DNA from: Megalopta genalis
Taxonomy: Eukaryota; Arthropoda; Insecta; Hymenoptera; Halictidae
Length of the DNA stretch: 64,000 bases
Assembly: GCF_051020955.1 (NCBI RefSeq)
Contig: NC_135030.1
Location: forward strand, 236,001 to 300,000
Direction: 5' to 3'
In this document: positions 22,122-33,010 of the stretch, in pieces
Position numbering within the stretch: position 1 is the first letter of the stretch
How the letters are laid out: each line of letters begins with the position of its first letter
The notes under the pieces: generated by a model
The model's database searches: none
What the model saw: the letters and a program-made list of their open reading frames with translations, nothing else
What the model was told of the DNA's origin: nothing
Position numbers and translations under genes: made by a program

Positions 22122-22716
22122 ATCCCGATGATCAACTTTGATTCACGTCTTACAATTTAGACCTGTGTCCAACAAGAAACCGTACATAAATAATTCACAT
22201 ACTAAGTAACTACACTGCGAACTTTATGCGTTTGAAACAAAAATGAATAGATCAAATGCATAAACATAAAATTCCACAGTCTACTAATAACAATAATTGT
22301 AATCCATTGTGTTAGCTGAAGTATATTGTAATGTTATTGCATAATGAAATGTCTCGCAATCCGAAAGTGGCGGGTTCCTCGGGCCATTCGAAGCAACTTT
22401 TTCCTTTACAAAAATGTTCTCCGAGGCACCGTTAACGAGTTATTAACGAAAAACAGTGACCAATGAGAGGCGAGCTCGGCTGGCGCGCGGCGACCGAGCC
22501 AATGAGCGGAACTGGGCTTCGCGCGCTGGTCGGCTGGGCCGCCTCGCGTCAGCCGTACTCGATTCTTATTGGTCACTGTTTTTCGTTGATAACTCGTTAA
22601 CGGTGCCTCGGAGAACATTTTTGCAAAGGAAGAAGTTGCTTCAAATGATCCAAGGAATCCGTCATATATCATACGCTGTGTCCGTTATCATTTCTGTGTT
22701 CCTTCGTTCAGTGTAT
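22122..22716. repeat. ~600-bp dispersed duplication, copy 1
   Basis: Matches 25173-25772 closely through ATCCCGATGATCAACTTTGA, a stretch of about 220 bp of AT-rich sequence, a Family P element, and TTATCATTTCTGTGTTCCTT downstream. The shared flanks on both sides mean the whole segment, not only the Family P element, was copied. Confidence 0.85.
22347..22665. mobile_element. Family P palindromic element, copy 3
   Basis: Starts inside the terminal repeat at ATGTCTCGCAATCCGAAAG, so the CAGGGTGTCCC end is lost. The centre has ACCAATGAGAGGCGAGCTCG, CCAATGAGCGG and ATTGGTCACTG. The right end is also truncated. Confidence 0.8.
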
Positions 22717-22734
22717 CATGTTGGCACCTCGCGC

Positions 22735-22882
22735 CAGTCAAGTTCGCCTCTCATTGGTCAACGTTTTTCGTTAATAATTCGTAAACAAAGCCACGGATTG
22801 CATCTTCTCTGGAATTACTTTAAACGACCTCAGAAACCCCTCATCTCCCGGGAGCACCATAATTTTGAGACGCCCTGTATAC
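22735..22882. mobile_element. Right half of a Family P subfamily
   Basis: Starts AGTCAAGTTCGCCTCTCATT and ends AGACGCCCTGTA. It shares with 15950-16075 the GTAAACAAAGCC block and lies just right of a fuller copy, in the same arrangement. Confidence 0.65.
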
Positions 22883-23489
22883 CATCCACCGTGCAGCCGC
22901 ACCACAAGCGGAAAAGTCGAGTTCAAATGCGGCAGGGTCCTCCTTGTGTTCTATATTCTATACGAACAACTAATAGATTTACCTCCGGGTAGCATCCCGC
23001 GGGATTATCCGCCGACGAGATCCTCCCGCTCATCCGGCCATTTCTACCGCGCGCGGCGTTTTAGTACGACCAGTTTCATTTATTTACAGAGGGTCTCAGA
23101 TGCCTTCGTTTAGTCACGGACTTCCGATACCAGTGAAAGATTAATTAAAGCTCAGCCACCGCATAATGGGAGCATTGCTTTCCACTTAAGATCACGGCAG
23201 CGTACCGGCTGCAGGCCCGCAAGCCACGGCCGGTCAGCAATTTCGCCACCTGCCCGCTTAATAACAGACACCCCCCGGCTACCATAATTGAACGAAAGAG
23301 GGAACACACTTGGACAGGTAAGCCGAAAGTTGTCGAACATGTTGCCTCGTGGCGGACTTTGCGGTGAATCGGCGATTGTAGAATATTCCACGTTTCGAAG
23401 CGAACTAATTCGTCATGAAATAAACAATTCGTTGAAACGTCGTTCAAAACAGGTCTTGCAATCTTGGAATTCATGTTACTTTTGCAGTT
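22883..23489. other. GC-moderate single-copy DNA, no gene seen
   Basis: Short overlapping frames only, none recognisable. Confidence 0.5.
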
Positions 23490-23784
23490 AAAAATTATAG
23501 TTACGAATTGAAAATTATTTGCAAATTATAGTTAGAAATTGAAAATTATTTGCAAATTATAGTTAGAAATTGAAAATTATTTGCAAATTATAGTTACAAA
23601 TTGAAAATTATTTGCAAATTATAGTTACGAATTGAAAATTATTTGCAAATTATAGTTACAAATTGAAAATTATTTGCAAATTATAGTTACGAATTGAAAA
23701 TTATTTGCAAATTATAGTTACAAATTGAAAATTATTTGCAAATTATAGTTACGAATTGAAAATTATTTGCAAATTATAGTTACT
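23490..23784. repeat. 31-bp tandem array, about 9.5 copies, 62-bp dimer
   Basis: Unit GCAAATTATAGTTACGAATT plus GAAAATTATTT. Copies start every 31 bp from 23490. From the fourth copy on, TTACAAATTG and TTACGAATTG alternate strictly for six copies, so the later part grew as 62-bp dimers. Confidence 0.95.
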
Positions 23785-25172
23785 CTTTTGCAAATCGAAC
23801 TTACCGTTACACAAATGAGAAATTGACCATTTTGCGGATCAGGTTCTTCTATCTTGTTTTCTTGAACTATTCTAATGAAAATAAAATTCAATGTATATTG
23901 ATTGCTCTGAAACGTTAAGTTTTAATGAATTTAAAATACCTATTAATAGTGAAAACACCTTGGCCTGTACGACAATAGAATGATTATTGTCCCAGAGAAT
24001 TTCATTTTTGACAAAACTATAATTAGATCATTATTCAAACTGGCAAAAATACAAAATTGACCAACAAAGTCACACGGTTCTTGGTTCTTCTCTCTCTCTT
24101 TACCTCGTCAAATTGTCTTCATTTAATTTCTATAGTAATCTTCGAAGCAATATGCAAACAAATATTTTAGGTTATATTTATATTATTTCACTCTTGAGGC
24201 TCCGTCAAAATGAATTTAATTTGCGAAAGGTTGTATTTAATTTGTAAAAAGATGAAGATGACCTACAAAAGGATGCACTTGATATAGAAAAATCAAATAT
24301 TATAGTACTTGTGCAATTAAACAATCCTCTTTTTGATCACATAAATGAAAATATATTCAATTATGGTATACAAATAAATAGAAATTATTGAAGAGAAACT
24401 CTTTGATAAATATCTCGCACGTGTCCTACTAAAAAAATTGCATAATTCGAACGTTCGAATAAAAATAGTATTTTTACCCGGTTCCTCGAGATTTTTCCAT
24501 AAACATGTAAATCGTCGTGAAGATTCGCGGTCTAATTACAGTAACAACCGTTATCCCTTACCTGTCAGATAAATTCCGCAACTACCTGAAAGCAAGATTT
24601 CTCATTTCCTTTGGTAACGTAAATTTATATGAAAACGAGATTTCCCATTTCCCGTCGGTAATGCGTTAACTATGGATGAGTTAAGTCGTCATTAGAAACC
24701 GTCTCTGGAGTATGCAAGATGGGTCCAGCAATCAAAGGGCCTCGTGAACTGAGAACTTTCCCTTTGCCGCAAGAAACATCTCTCTCTCTCCTAAATAACT
24801 TTTCAATTTAACATCGGTTCAACATTTTTCAAATGCTGGTAATGGTCCTCGGGAAACCTTAGCTAAATCGAATTTTCAATGTGATCGTTTATTTACGACC
24901 GCTGGAAGTTTCACTGCATCGTTATCCTCAAGTACATACGAAGCATAAAAAAAAGTTAATGGCTATATCTTCAAAGCGTGAGCACCAATAAATCGGTAGA
25001 CATTCGTGGGAAAGGAAGTCCCTACAATACATTTACACAAGCATCGTTGCTGAAGAGTTACTTTATTTCGACAGTGAAATAAATAAGTGGCGATACAGGT
25101 TGCTGAAACTAAATTCTACAGTGTTTTGGATTTTTCAGAAATTCGTAAATATATTTCGAAGCACCCCCCTAA
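23785..25172. other. AT-rich DNA, no gene seen
   Basis: Frequent stops in all frames and no shared repeat. Confidence 0.55.
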
Positions 25173-25772
25173 ATCCCGATGATCAACTTTGATTCACGTC
25201 TTACAATTTAGACCTGTGTCCAACAAGAAACCGTACATAAATATATATAATTCACATACTAAGTAACTACACTGCGAAGTTTATGCGTTTGAAACAAAAA
25301 TGAATAGATCAAATGCGTAAACATAAAAATCCACAGTCCACTAATAACAATAATTGTAATCCATTGTGTTAGCTGAAGTACATTGTAATGTTATTGCATA
25401 ATGAAATGTCTCGCAATCCGAAAGTGGTGGGTTCCTCGGGTCATTCGAAGCAACTTTGTCCTTTACAAAAATGTTCTCCGAGGCACCGTTAACGAGTTAT
25501 CGACGAAAAACAGTGACCAATGAGAGGCGAGCTCGGCTGGCGCGAGGCGACCGAGCCAATGAGCGGAACTGGGCTCCGCGCGCTGCTTGGCTGGGCCGCC
25601 TCGCGTCAGCCGTACTCGATTCTTATTGGTCGCTGTTTTTTTCGTTGATAACTCGTTAACGGTGCCTCGGAGAGCATTTCTGTAAAGGAAGAAGTTGCTT
25701 CAAATGATCCGAGGAACCCGCCATATTCGTTATCATTTCTGTGTTCCTTCGTTATCGTTCAGTGTATCATGT
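25173..25772. repeat. ~600-bp dispersed duplication, copy 2
   Basis: Partner of 22122-22716; it contains a few extra bases such as a TATA insertion near 25242 and a TATCGT insertion near 25753. It lacks the piggyBac-like end found left of copy 1, so the shared segment begins at ATCCCGATG. Confidence 0.85.
25401..25724. mobile_element. Family P palindromic element, copy 4
   Basis: Same truncated left end as copy 3 (ATGAAATGTCTCGCAATCCG), as expected for a duplicate. The GC-rich centre is intact, with CCAATGAGCGG and ATTGGTCGCTG. Confidence 0.8.
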
Positions 25773-26995
25773 GTATACTCTTTATCGTTCTCATTGCATT
25801 ATATCGAGTATATTTAATTATTCTGCGAGCATTCTGTCACATTGACTTCAACGCTTTCTTCTCCGAGTTCGTCTACATTGACCACCATGGGGCAACGTGA
25901 CAGGAAGCCACGGCGTTATTTCTTTCACGAAGAGAGCTCCCAGACGTCTTCGTTAACGGCAATTTGCCGGAACGAGCGGTCGAAAAGTCAGCGGAGAGAT
26001 TGACGTCGCCGGTCGTTATTCTCTCTTTCGGCGAGGCCTAGCCGCCGGTTTACGGCTCGATCCACTAAATCACCGTTACCACGACCGACTGACGTTATTA
26101 ATGAGGCACTAATAGCGACCGTGCAAGGGCCATGTTTCGTATTCCCGCTCGACCCACTCATCGTTCGCCACTTAGCGATAATTGTTATCGTGGCGAGGTA
26201 CCCGGGGTACAAATCGGTCGGCTATGAAAATCGATCATCGTCCCCCTTCGTTCACCTCGGCAATGCCCCCTCCCCCCCTTCGCCGCCTACTCTTCATCAA
26301 CCCCCACCCCCCCAGTTCGTCCTCGTACCGTGCTCCGAACCGATCGACCGATCGTCGGTCCTTTGGATATTTCGGACTTGATTTAACGCCGGAAACAGGG
26401 CACACCGGATCGAATATTATTCAATAGCTCCTACGAATGGGCTGACGCACGCGACAGACACCGGTTTCCAGGACCTTTTAACGCACTGGCGAGCGCAGGG
26501 CTGCCGGCACCACCGTGATTCGACCGTTCCGGGGTAAATCGGAGCAGTTGCGGTCGTACCATTTGCGGCCGTGGATAAAATTAGTGCCATTTGCTGTCAG
26601 CCGGCCGACGCGACGGAACAGTGCCAGTTGCGGTTTTACGGGAAAATTTATATTCGGCCGCGATTAAATAAATAGAGGGCCGGACGATGGAACTTTTGGC
26701 TTTCCGCGAGTCCGTTCACGGTCGCCCACGCTTTCACAATAGCGGCGAAGAACGCGAAAAGTAACGCCCCTTAATCGGTGTCTAGATTCGCAGGAGATTC
26801 GAATCGAACGGTAAAGAGATTTCGAACAGAGTAGAAGCTCGATCGTCGAAATCGAAACATGACACAGCTGTTCGGATAGTCGAATTTTCCGGACAATCGA
26901 TTTATATCGTCCGTGCAGGCACGGAAGAGATTTGTTTAAAACACACATTTTTTTTAGAAAGCCGAGCTGAATCGATTATTGTAATTCAAATTTTC
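25773..26995. other. GC-rich single-copy island, no gene seen
   Basis: High-GC DNA with C-rich runs around 26265-26315. Overlapping frames of 74-94 codons on both strands are unrecognised. Contains the E-box-like cluster annotated separately. Confidence 0.5.
26545..26630. promoter_or_regulatory. Cluster of four E-box-like motifs
   Basis: CAGTTGCGG (26545), CATTTGCGG (26560), CATTTGCTG (26588) and CAGTTGCGG (26625) lie in the same orientation within 86 bp. All fit CANNTG and share a TTGCKG extension. Whether they are bound is unknown; similarity beyond the six-base core is the reason to note them. Confidence 0.35.
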
Positions 26996-28130
26996 GTTAT
27001 GTGTACGTGACTTCGGACGTTAAAATGTTAAATGAATAGATATATGTAGTATCTGTATATACATACAAATGAAACAATCGAACGAACTGAAATCTGAGGT
27101 TTTGTGAACAAAATTCTGCACTGTTTTCGAACAGATCGATACAATATAGTAACGTTTTATAAAATATGTTAATCTGTAAAAACCGAAAACAGAAAAGAAG
27201 TGATATTAACATTTAACAATATAAATATATTAATATTAAATTAAATTAAATTGTTAAATATATTAACATTTAACAATATAAATGCGCTTGTATATTATAA
27301 ATTGTATTTTATAAATTTCCGAAAATATAGCAATATCAATCGACCTTTCGGGCAAGAAAGAATTGGCGGAGCTGGGAGACATGAAGATTTCGGAGCAATA
27401 GGTGACAGCTGTGCTCATTGTCAGTCGTGTCAGTTGCGAAGACAGAGCCAATACTTTCGATTGTGGAAAAATTTCATCCTCTCAATAAAGAAAATTGTAA
27501 TGTGAATTCAAAATATATGAATATTATTTTATCGTATTCTGAAAATTTCATTTTTGAAATAAATTAAACTAGTTGCGAATGTCGATTTCCTTCTTCTTGC
27601 GACAAATTATTAAAAAATAAGAGTGCACCTTCACCTCTCACCTTTAGAGAGAGAAATAATTTGAAAAAAATGTATCATATAGCACAATTATATTCCGAGA
27701 AGCAAATAATCAAAACATGAGAAGAATCGAAATCACTTTGGAACTCATATAGGAACAAATTCTGGAAAAAAAAATGGAATTCTGAAAAATTCAGCGCGTC
27801 TCAAATCTTGATTAACTTTTCAACATCGCCGCTGCTCCAAAAGTTTACGTGTCACCGACCGAATTAGTCATTCGAATTCAACGTTGTTTGAGATGAATTT
27901 CACACGAAACGAACCGTTTGCGTTCCAATGATAATTTGCAATTCAGAGTTTCAATTGGTTTTCGAATTGAATTAACATCGTGATTCATTGTAACAATATA
28001 TAACGTGACAATCAACTGCAAATAAACTATTCACATCGGAACATTCGAAACAATTTGCAGAAAATATCAATCGTCATAAACAATTACAATATAAATCGTC
28101 GTTGTGCATTCGACTCGTACACGAAACATT
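26996..28130. other. AT-rich DNA, no gene seen
   Basis: Contains a direct repeat TTAACATTTAACAATATAAA (near 27207 and 27263) with a small inverse segment between. No plausible protein. Confidence 0.5.
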
Positions 28131-29100
28131 TCTGACTGCGTCATAACCGAAGAAGATACCGAAGTGGACATCGTTACGTGTTCCACCCTGTGCGTTACGA
28201 AGTGTTCAAAAAAATTTATAAAGTGCGTCGAGTCTCGCCGAAGAGATTTTCGACGGTGAAACTTTGCAGAAACCGTTCCCGTGAAATTATGAAAAAAGTC
28301 CTGAGCTCGCTTAGCGACGCGTCGCGCGTTGAATTAAGATGGAGGGAAATTGGGAGGCCGAAATTTCCAGCTGCGCTTCCTCGTTCGTTTAGGGGATGGG
28401 GGGAGGGTGGCACTCGTTTGACAAATAACTGTCGAAAGGAACTTGGCGTTCTTCCATATCGCTCTAACGATTGGGGGCTCGCGCGACTTCGTCTCGTTAT
28501 TTCTTGGCGCTTCAGTTTTCCGCGGGGCCCGGGCCGGGGGATTCGAGCCGTCTCGACCGGCTCTATCCTTTTTCTGGCTTGTTATTCCGATCGGTAACGA
28601 GACAGAATTTCCCGTGGACTGCCTACGGCCGGAACACTGTGTCAGACCGAATGAAATCGCCGCGCGGCGCGGCGCGCTCGAAATCAAGTTTCCAGCCAGA
28701 CGAAGCCGACAAAGGCAACTTGGAAACATTTGCGGATTGACGTTTAACGCGTCGGGACACGGCCAAATGATATTCTGTATTCCGCGGCGAAACGGGACCG
28801 CGTGACGCCAAGAGTTTCCTGACTGGTCTCATTTCCGCGGCACGTCGATCTGTCGTCGTCGTCGTCGTCGTCCCGCTGATCACTAAATAATCGCTAACGA
28901 ACTTCCGAATCGTTCGAACCAAGCGACACACCGAACCGTCGAACTTCACGGCATGTGATATTCTATAGCGAATCTATTAGTTGTCGCTTAGGAGCGCGCT
29001 ATCTGCGGGTTTCGGTCCGTCAACCACTTCGGATCCAGACGGCAGAGGATTGTCAACGTTTCGAGGGACAGCGACGACAAGAGCTGGGGAACCGACGTTT
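28131..29100. other. GC-rich single-copy island, no gene seen
   Basis: Overlapping frames of 89-139 codons on both strands, none recognisable. A CGT trinucleotide run is at about 28852-28871 and a GGCGC pentamer run at 28661-28675. Confidence 0.5.
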
Positions 29101-29200
29101 TATTGGGTTGGCGACTAAGTAATCGCCGATTTCAGTAATACGTGTCTCTCACTCCCATTTTTATGATATCCGTATAAATGTTGTATTATAAGATTATTAT
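29101..29200 (+). mobile_element. Mariner-array left-end fragment
   Basis: Starts TATTGGGTTGGCGACTAAGT and continues through TCTCTCACTCCCATTTTTAT and GATATCCGTA, as do the first ~90 bp of units in arrays B and C. It then departs. Only the terminal repeat and subterminal part remain. Confidence 0.8.
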
Positions 29201-29460
29201 TCTTCCGTAAATCTCGGTAACTTATACGCATGTTGACAATTTTGACGAAATCGATTGACGTTGTAATGTGTTACAACGAATTAAGGATCACAATGCGTTG
29301 CAATTTTATCGCGACTTTTCACACTTTTGACCTAGAAACTGTAAGAAATCTACAGTTTTTGAAATCGTTCAACGTCACTCTGGATTATGTATATATGAAC
29401 CCATAAAATTCAAGAAATTTGATAGAAATTTATGAAATCTAAAGAATTTAATAGAAATTT
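29201..29460. other. Spacer, no gene seen
   Basis: AT-rich single-copy DNA with short imperfect repeats of AGAAATTTAATAGA near 29420-29475. Confidence 0.5.
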
Positions 29461-29511
29461 AATAGAGATTTTTTAAAAATACTATATATATATATGTATA
29501 GTATAAAAATA

Positions 29512-29561
<50 letters not shown>

Positions 29562-29757
29562 ATATATAATATATATAATAATATAGTAATATAAAAAGAA
29601 TAATATAATAATATAATAAATAATTTTTTTATACTATATATATACTATTTATATATATTTATATATATACTATTTTTATACTATATATATATATATTACT
29701 ATATTATATTATATATTACTATATTATATTACTATATATATATACTATATATAAATA
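29461..29757. repeat. AT-rich nested hairpins
   Basis: TA runs with interspersed ACTATA/TATAGT blocks; AAAAATAGTATATA on the left pairs with TATACTATTTTTAT on the right. Confidence 0.85.
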
Positions 29758-29817
29758 AATGAGACAATGGAGCTCTGGTCCGTACGACACACGGACCAAA
29801 CAGCGTTAAAGGGTTAA
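29758..29817 (-). mobile_element. piggyBac-like end, unpaired
   Basis: Read on the minus strand, TTAACCCTTTAACGCTGTTT starts at a TTAA site (29814-29817). A subterminal hairpin with 7-bp arms GGTCCGT/ACGGACC lies at 29777-29797. The TTAA plus CCC terminus fits piggyBac-type miniature elements. No partner end was seen. Confidence 0.4.
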
Positions 29818-30348
29818 AGCCTTCTAGCCGTAAATCCCTAAATGAACGCATAACCGTAATATAGAAGTTCTCGCACCGACGTTACGATGCAAGACCAGCA
29901 GTTTCGTTTCCACGAGCACGATCTCCATCGACTAATATCTCCGGTGGCGATGTACCTTCTTCTTTTTTCCGCGACAGCGAGTCGTTCGTCGGGCCAATTC
30001 CCATTGCGGCGCTAAATGTGTAAGCGATAAAAGTATCTCTGCTAGCGGGAACGCGTCGTTTTATGTACTTTCCGCGTTTCCTTAAGGCCCCGCTGGATAC
30101 CCGTAAATTCGTTGCCGGCTGTTTTCCTCGCGCAAAAGTTTGCCGCAGGGGAGGTGTTGCATTTTACAGACCCGTCCGTCTTTCATCGCGACGTTCCATA
30201 ATTTATGAGTAATCGCGGCCACCGGAGCGCGCGCTGCGATCATCGATGATCCTTTTTTTGAACTCTCCGGATGCTCGAGAAATCCTTTCGTAAATGTTTG
30301 TGAACAAACACGTAGCGGAGATGGCGAATCCGATGCTCTGATACCAGA
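29818..30348. other. GC-moderate single-copy DNA, no gene seen
   Basis: Nothing recognisable. Confidence 0.5.
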
Positions 30349-30503
30349 ATTTTCTATTATCCGAACACGTTTTACAATGAAACGACTCGACGCAAAGGCG
30401 ATTCGTACGCAACGCTGTTATGTCACGATCACCATAGCGTGATTCTACAACTCTAAGTCGATGGAATCTGCTGAAAAAATGGACCGCTAAATTGTCTCTT
30501 TTT
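30349..30503 (-). repeat. Dispersed ~155-bp repeat, copy 1
   Basis: Close match to 35082-35228 through TTCTATTATCCGAACACG, GACGCAAAGGCGATTCGTAC and GTCACGATCACCATAGCGTG. On the minus strand both copies keep an open frame that includes the residues RTNRLCVE and CSDNRK. That may be a fragment of an old transposon protein or host exon; I do not recognise it. Confidence 0.7.
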
Positions 30504-30619
30504 ATTGCAACGTGTAATAATCCATTACGTAAACAACGATGTTAAAAACGGTGTATAAAAATTATATCCCTATATAAAAAATTATATAGGGTACCCCCCT
30601 CCCCTCCAACTGTGGTATA
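30504..30619. other. Spacer with a small hairpin
   Basis: ATATCCCTATATA pairs with TATATAGGGTA near 30565-30590, followed by a C-rich run. Confidence 0.5.
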
Positions 30620-30930
30620 GCAGTGCGAGAAGTCATTCTACGTAAAAAGAGAAAAGTAAGTTGAAAAAAAATAATATTTTTCCATTTAAGGTTCCGTTTT
30701 CGAGAAAAAGTAGGTTGAATAAAAATAGTAATATTGAAAAGAAATCAAGTGGTGTGTCTGTCCATGGCATACCAATTCTACTTCTCGTCACACTACAAGC
30801 CACGCGAACTCGACGTATCCACCGAGTCAGTTTTGTTGAAAATGAAGCCTTAAATGAAAAAATGTTACACTCTTTTCGGCACTTATTTTTGCATGCAGGC
30901 TGGTTGTACTATTTTCGGCCGTGACGTATA
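30620..30930. mobile_element. Family R element, diverged copy
   Basis: Shares with 9204-9509 the sequences CATTCTACGTA-like start, GGTTCCGTTTTCGAGAAAA and CATACCAATTCTACTTCTCG. The GGGTGTCCC termini are not visible. Halves are partly inverse. Confidence 0.55.
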
Positions 30931-31846
30931 ATTTTTATAATAAAAGGTTGACTCGTGACTCATAGTTCTTTTTCGATTTTTGTTCCTCACGATGAGTATG
31001 TTGCAATAAAAAAATACAGTGGCGAGAATAATTATAACAATCGCTCTAAATACTCCAGTAGCACCTAATAGCGATTAATTTTAGCAATTAACATTAGCCT
31101 GAATCGTGACAACGATTAAGGTACACAATTCCGCTGAATACGTGTTAAAAATCGAGGATGAAAATAAAAACATTAAGTAACGTAAAAGGGAGTAAAAAAT
31201 GTATACTATCGGTATGGAAATTTTCAGAATTTAAACACATACACAGGAGACTTATTTCCATCAGAAATTAGTTAAATAGCAAGTAAATAGCAGCGTTGTA
31301 AATTGAGGCGATCTTTAATATCGTGTAGCTATGTTAATGATTAATAAAAACGAAAAAGAAATTACACCATATTGTGACCGAAAAATTCAGTTAACTATCT
31401 GTGTAATTAATGTATCTTTTTAAATTTCGAGAACATTTACGAAACGGAATTTTCATTCGCTCACCAATTCACTTAAACTTTGCACTCATTTTTTGCACCA
31501 ATTCATCAACTTTGCATTACATCGCGTTCACGTTTGTGCATTACATCGCGTACGCGTTTGCATTACTGGGAATAAATCCGAATTATTTATCAAACATTCT
31601 CGAAATAAAATGGTCCTTTCATTAGACGACATTCGGCGAAAATTTCTACAACGATCGCAGAATACACTTAATTTTAATCCGAAACTAGACAATCGTGGGT
31701 TCCAGGAGCGTGACGTTAAGGCTTCGATAAAAGCAACTTTTAACCAGAAGCATAGACGCATTGGTCCCCGAGCAGCTGTTAAACATGCGCTTCCTCAATA
31801 TTAACGCGGAACGGTGTGCCCGTCGAACGACGTTTTACTACGGAAA
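30931..31846. other. AT-rich DNA, no gene seen
   Basis: A small direct duplication (TTACATCGCGT...CGTTTG, about 31512-31562) is the only structure seen. Confidence 0.5.
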
Positions 31847-31848
31847 TA

Positions 31849-31920
31849 TTGGGTTGGCAACTAAGTAATTGCTCTCTCTCACTCCCATTTTTATGATATT
31901 CGTAAGTGTTATATTATAAA

Positions 31921-31952
<32 letters not shown>

Positions 31953-33010
31953 GTTACCAAGTGTACGAGTACAGTAATTTCTCCCTAATTTGCGCTCAGA
32001 TTTCGCATAAAAGTGGACAATTTTGGAAAGAGGAGATACAATTATTGGGTTGGCAACTAAGTAATTGCTCTCTCTCACTCCCATTTTTATGATATCCGTA
32101 AATGTTATATTATAAAATTATTATTATTCTTATTATCATATTACCAAGTGTACGAGTACAGTAATTTCTCCCTAATTTGCGCTCAGATTTCGCATAAAAA
32201 TGGACAATTTTGGGAAGAGGAGATACAATTATTGGGTTGGCAACTAAGTAATTGCCGATTTCAGTTATAGACGTCTCTCGCTCCCATTTTTATGATATCC
32301 GTAAATGTTATATTATAAAATTATTATTATTATTATTATTATGTTACCAAGTGTACGAGTACAGTAATTTCTCCCAAATTTGCGCTCAGATTTCGCATAA
32401 AAATGGACAATTTTGGGAAGAGGAGATACAATTATTGGGTTGGCAACTAAGTAATTGCCGATTTCAGTTATAGATGTCTCTCACACCCATTTTTATGATA
32501 TCCGTAAATGTTATATTATAAAATTATTATTATTATTATTATGTTATTTTTTATTATCCGTGAATGTTAGCAACTGGACAAATTGAATGCAGCGGTCAAG
32601 GAAAAGCGACCAGAATCGGTCAATCGTGAAGGTATCATTTTCCAGCAGGACAATGCTAGGCCGCACGCGTCTTTGTCCACTCGGCAAAAATTGATGGATA
32701 TTGGTTGGGAATCGATGTTACACCCACCATATAGCCCTGATCTCGCGCCATCGGATCACCACTTATTTCGATCCCTGGACAACTCCCTTCGTGGTAAAAC
32801 TTTTAACGACGATGACGCTGTAAAATCTCACTTAACTCAGTTTTTGGCCGAAAAGGATCAGACTTTCTACGAGCGTGGAATTTTCAAGTTGTCGGAGAGA
32901 TGGCAAAAGGTCATCGAACAAGATGAAAAATACATTACAGATTAAACTCCGTTCCAAGTAAAACAAATTTTCTATTTCATTGAACAAATCGGCAATTACT
33001 TAGTTGCCAA
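31849..33010 (+). mobile_element. Mariner-derived element, array B
   Basis: Left end TTGGGTTGGCAACTAAGTAA beside TA at 31847. Terminal repeats recur at 31849, 32045, 32232 and 32435, giving tandem units of 196, 187 and 203 bp plus a partial fourth. Each unit joins the mariner end (to ATATTATAAAATTATTATTA) to a TTA microsatellite and then to half of a Family Q element (CAGTAATTTCTCCCTAATTT...GGACAATTTTGG). A truncated transposase follows, then the inverse terminal repeat CGGCAATTACTTAGTTGCCA, which lacks its last few bases. Confidence 0.88.
32571..32945 (+). pseudogene. Mariner transposase, C-terminal fragment (array B)
   Basis: About 124 codons remain of a protein that is normally around 345 residues. 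The DNA-binding helix-turn-helix half and the first catalytic Asp are gone. The second Asp lies in FQQDNARPHAS and the third in YSPDLAPSDHHLF, 34 residues apart, which is the mariner-specific D34D spacing (established for this family). The fragment opens directly after an in-frame TAG at 32568, next to the tandem array, so no plausible start codon or promoter exists. It ends KYITD then TAA. Transposases of this type bind the terminal repeats and cut DNA in the nucleus; this fragment cannot do so. The copy at 62136-62549 shares the same breakpoint. Confidence 0.9.

Noticed and set aside
22456..22992. 178-codon frame with a repeated N-terminal part also seen at 7.9, 25.5 and 53.5 kb
   Set aside because: The shared part is the GC-rich centre of the Family P palindrome, which is open on both strands; the remainder is unrelated flank.
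23490..23784. CRISPR-like array of regular repeats
   Set aside because: Head-to-tail units without unique spacers, in a eukaryotic-type genome; it is an ordinary minisatellite.
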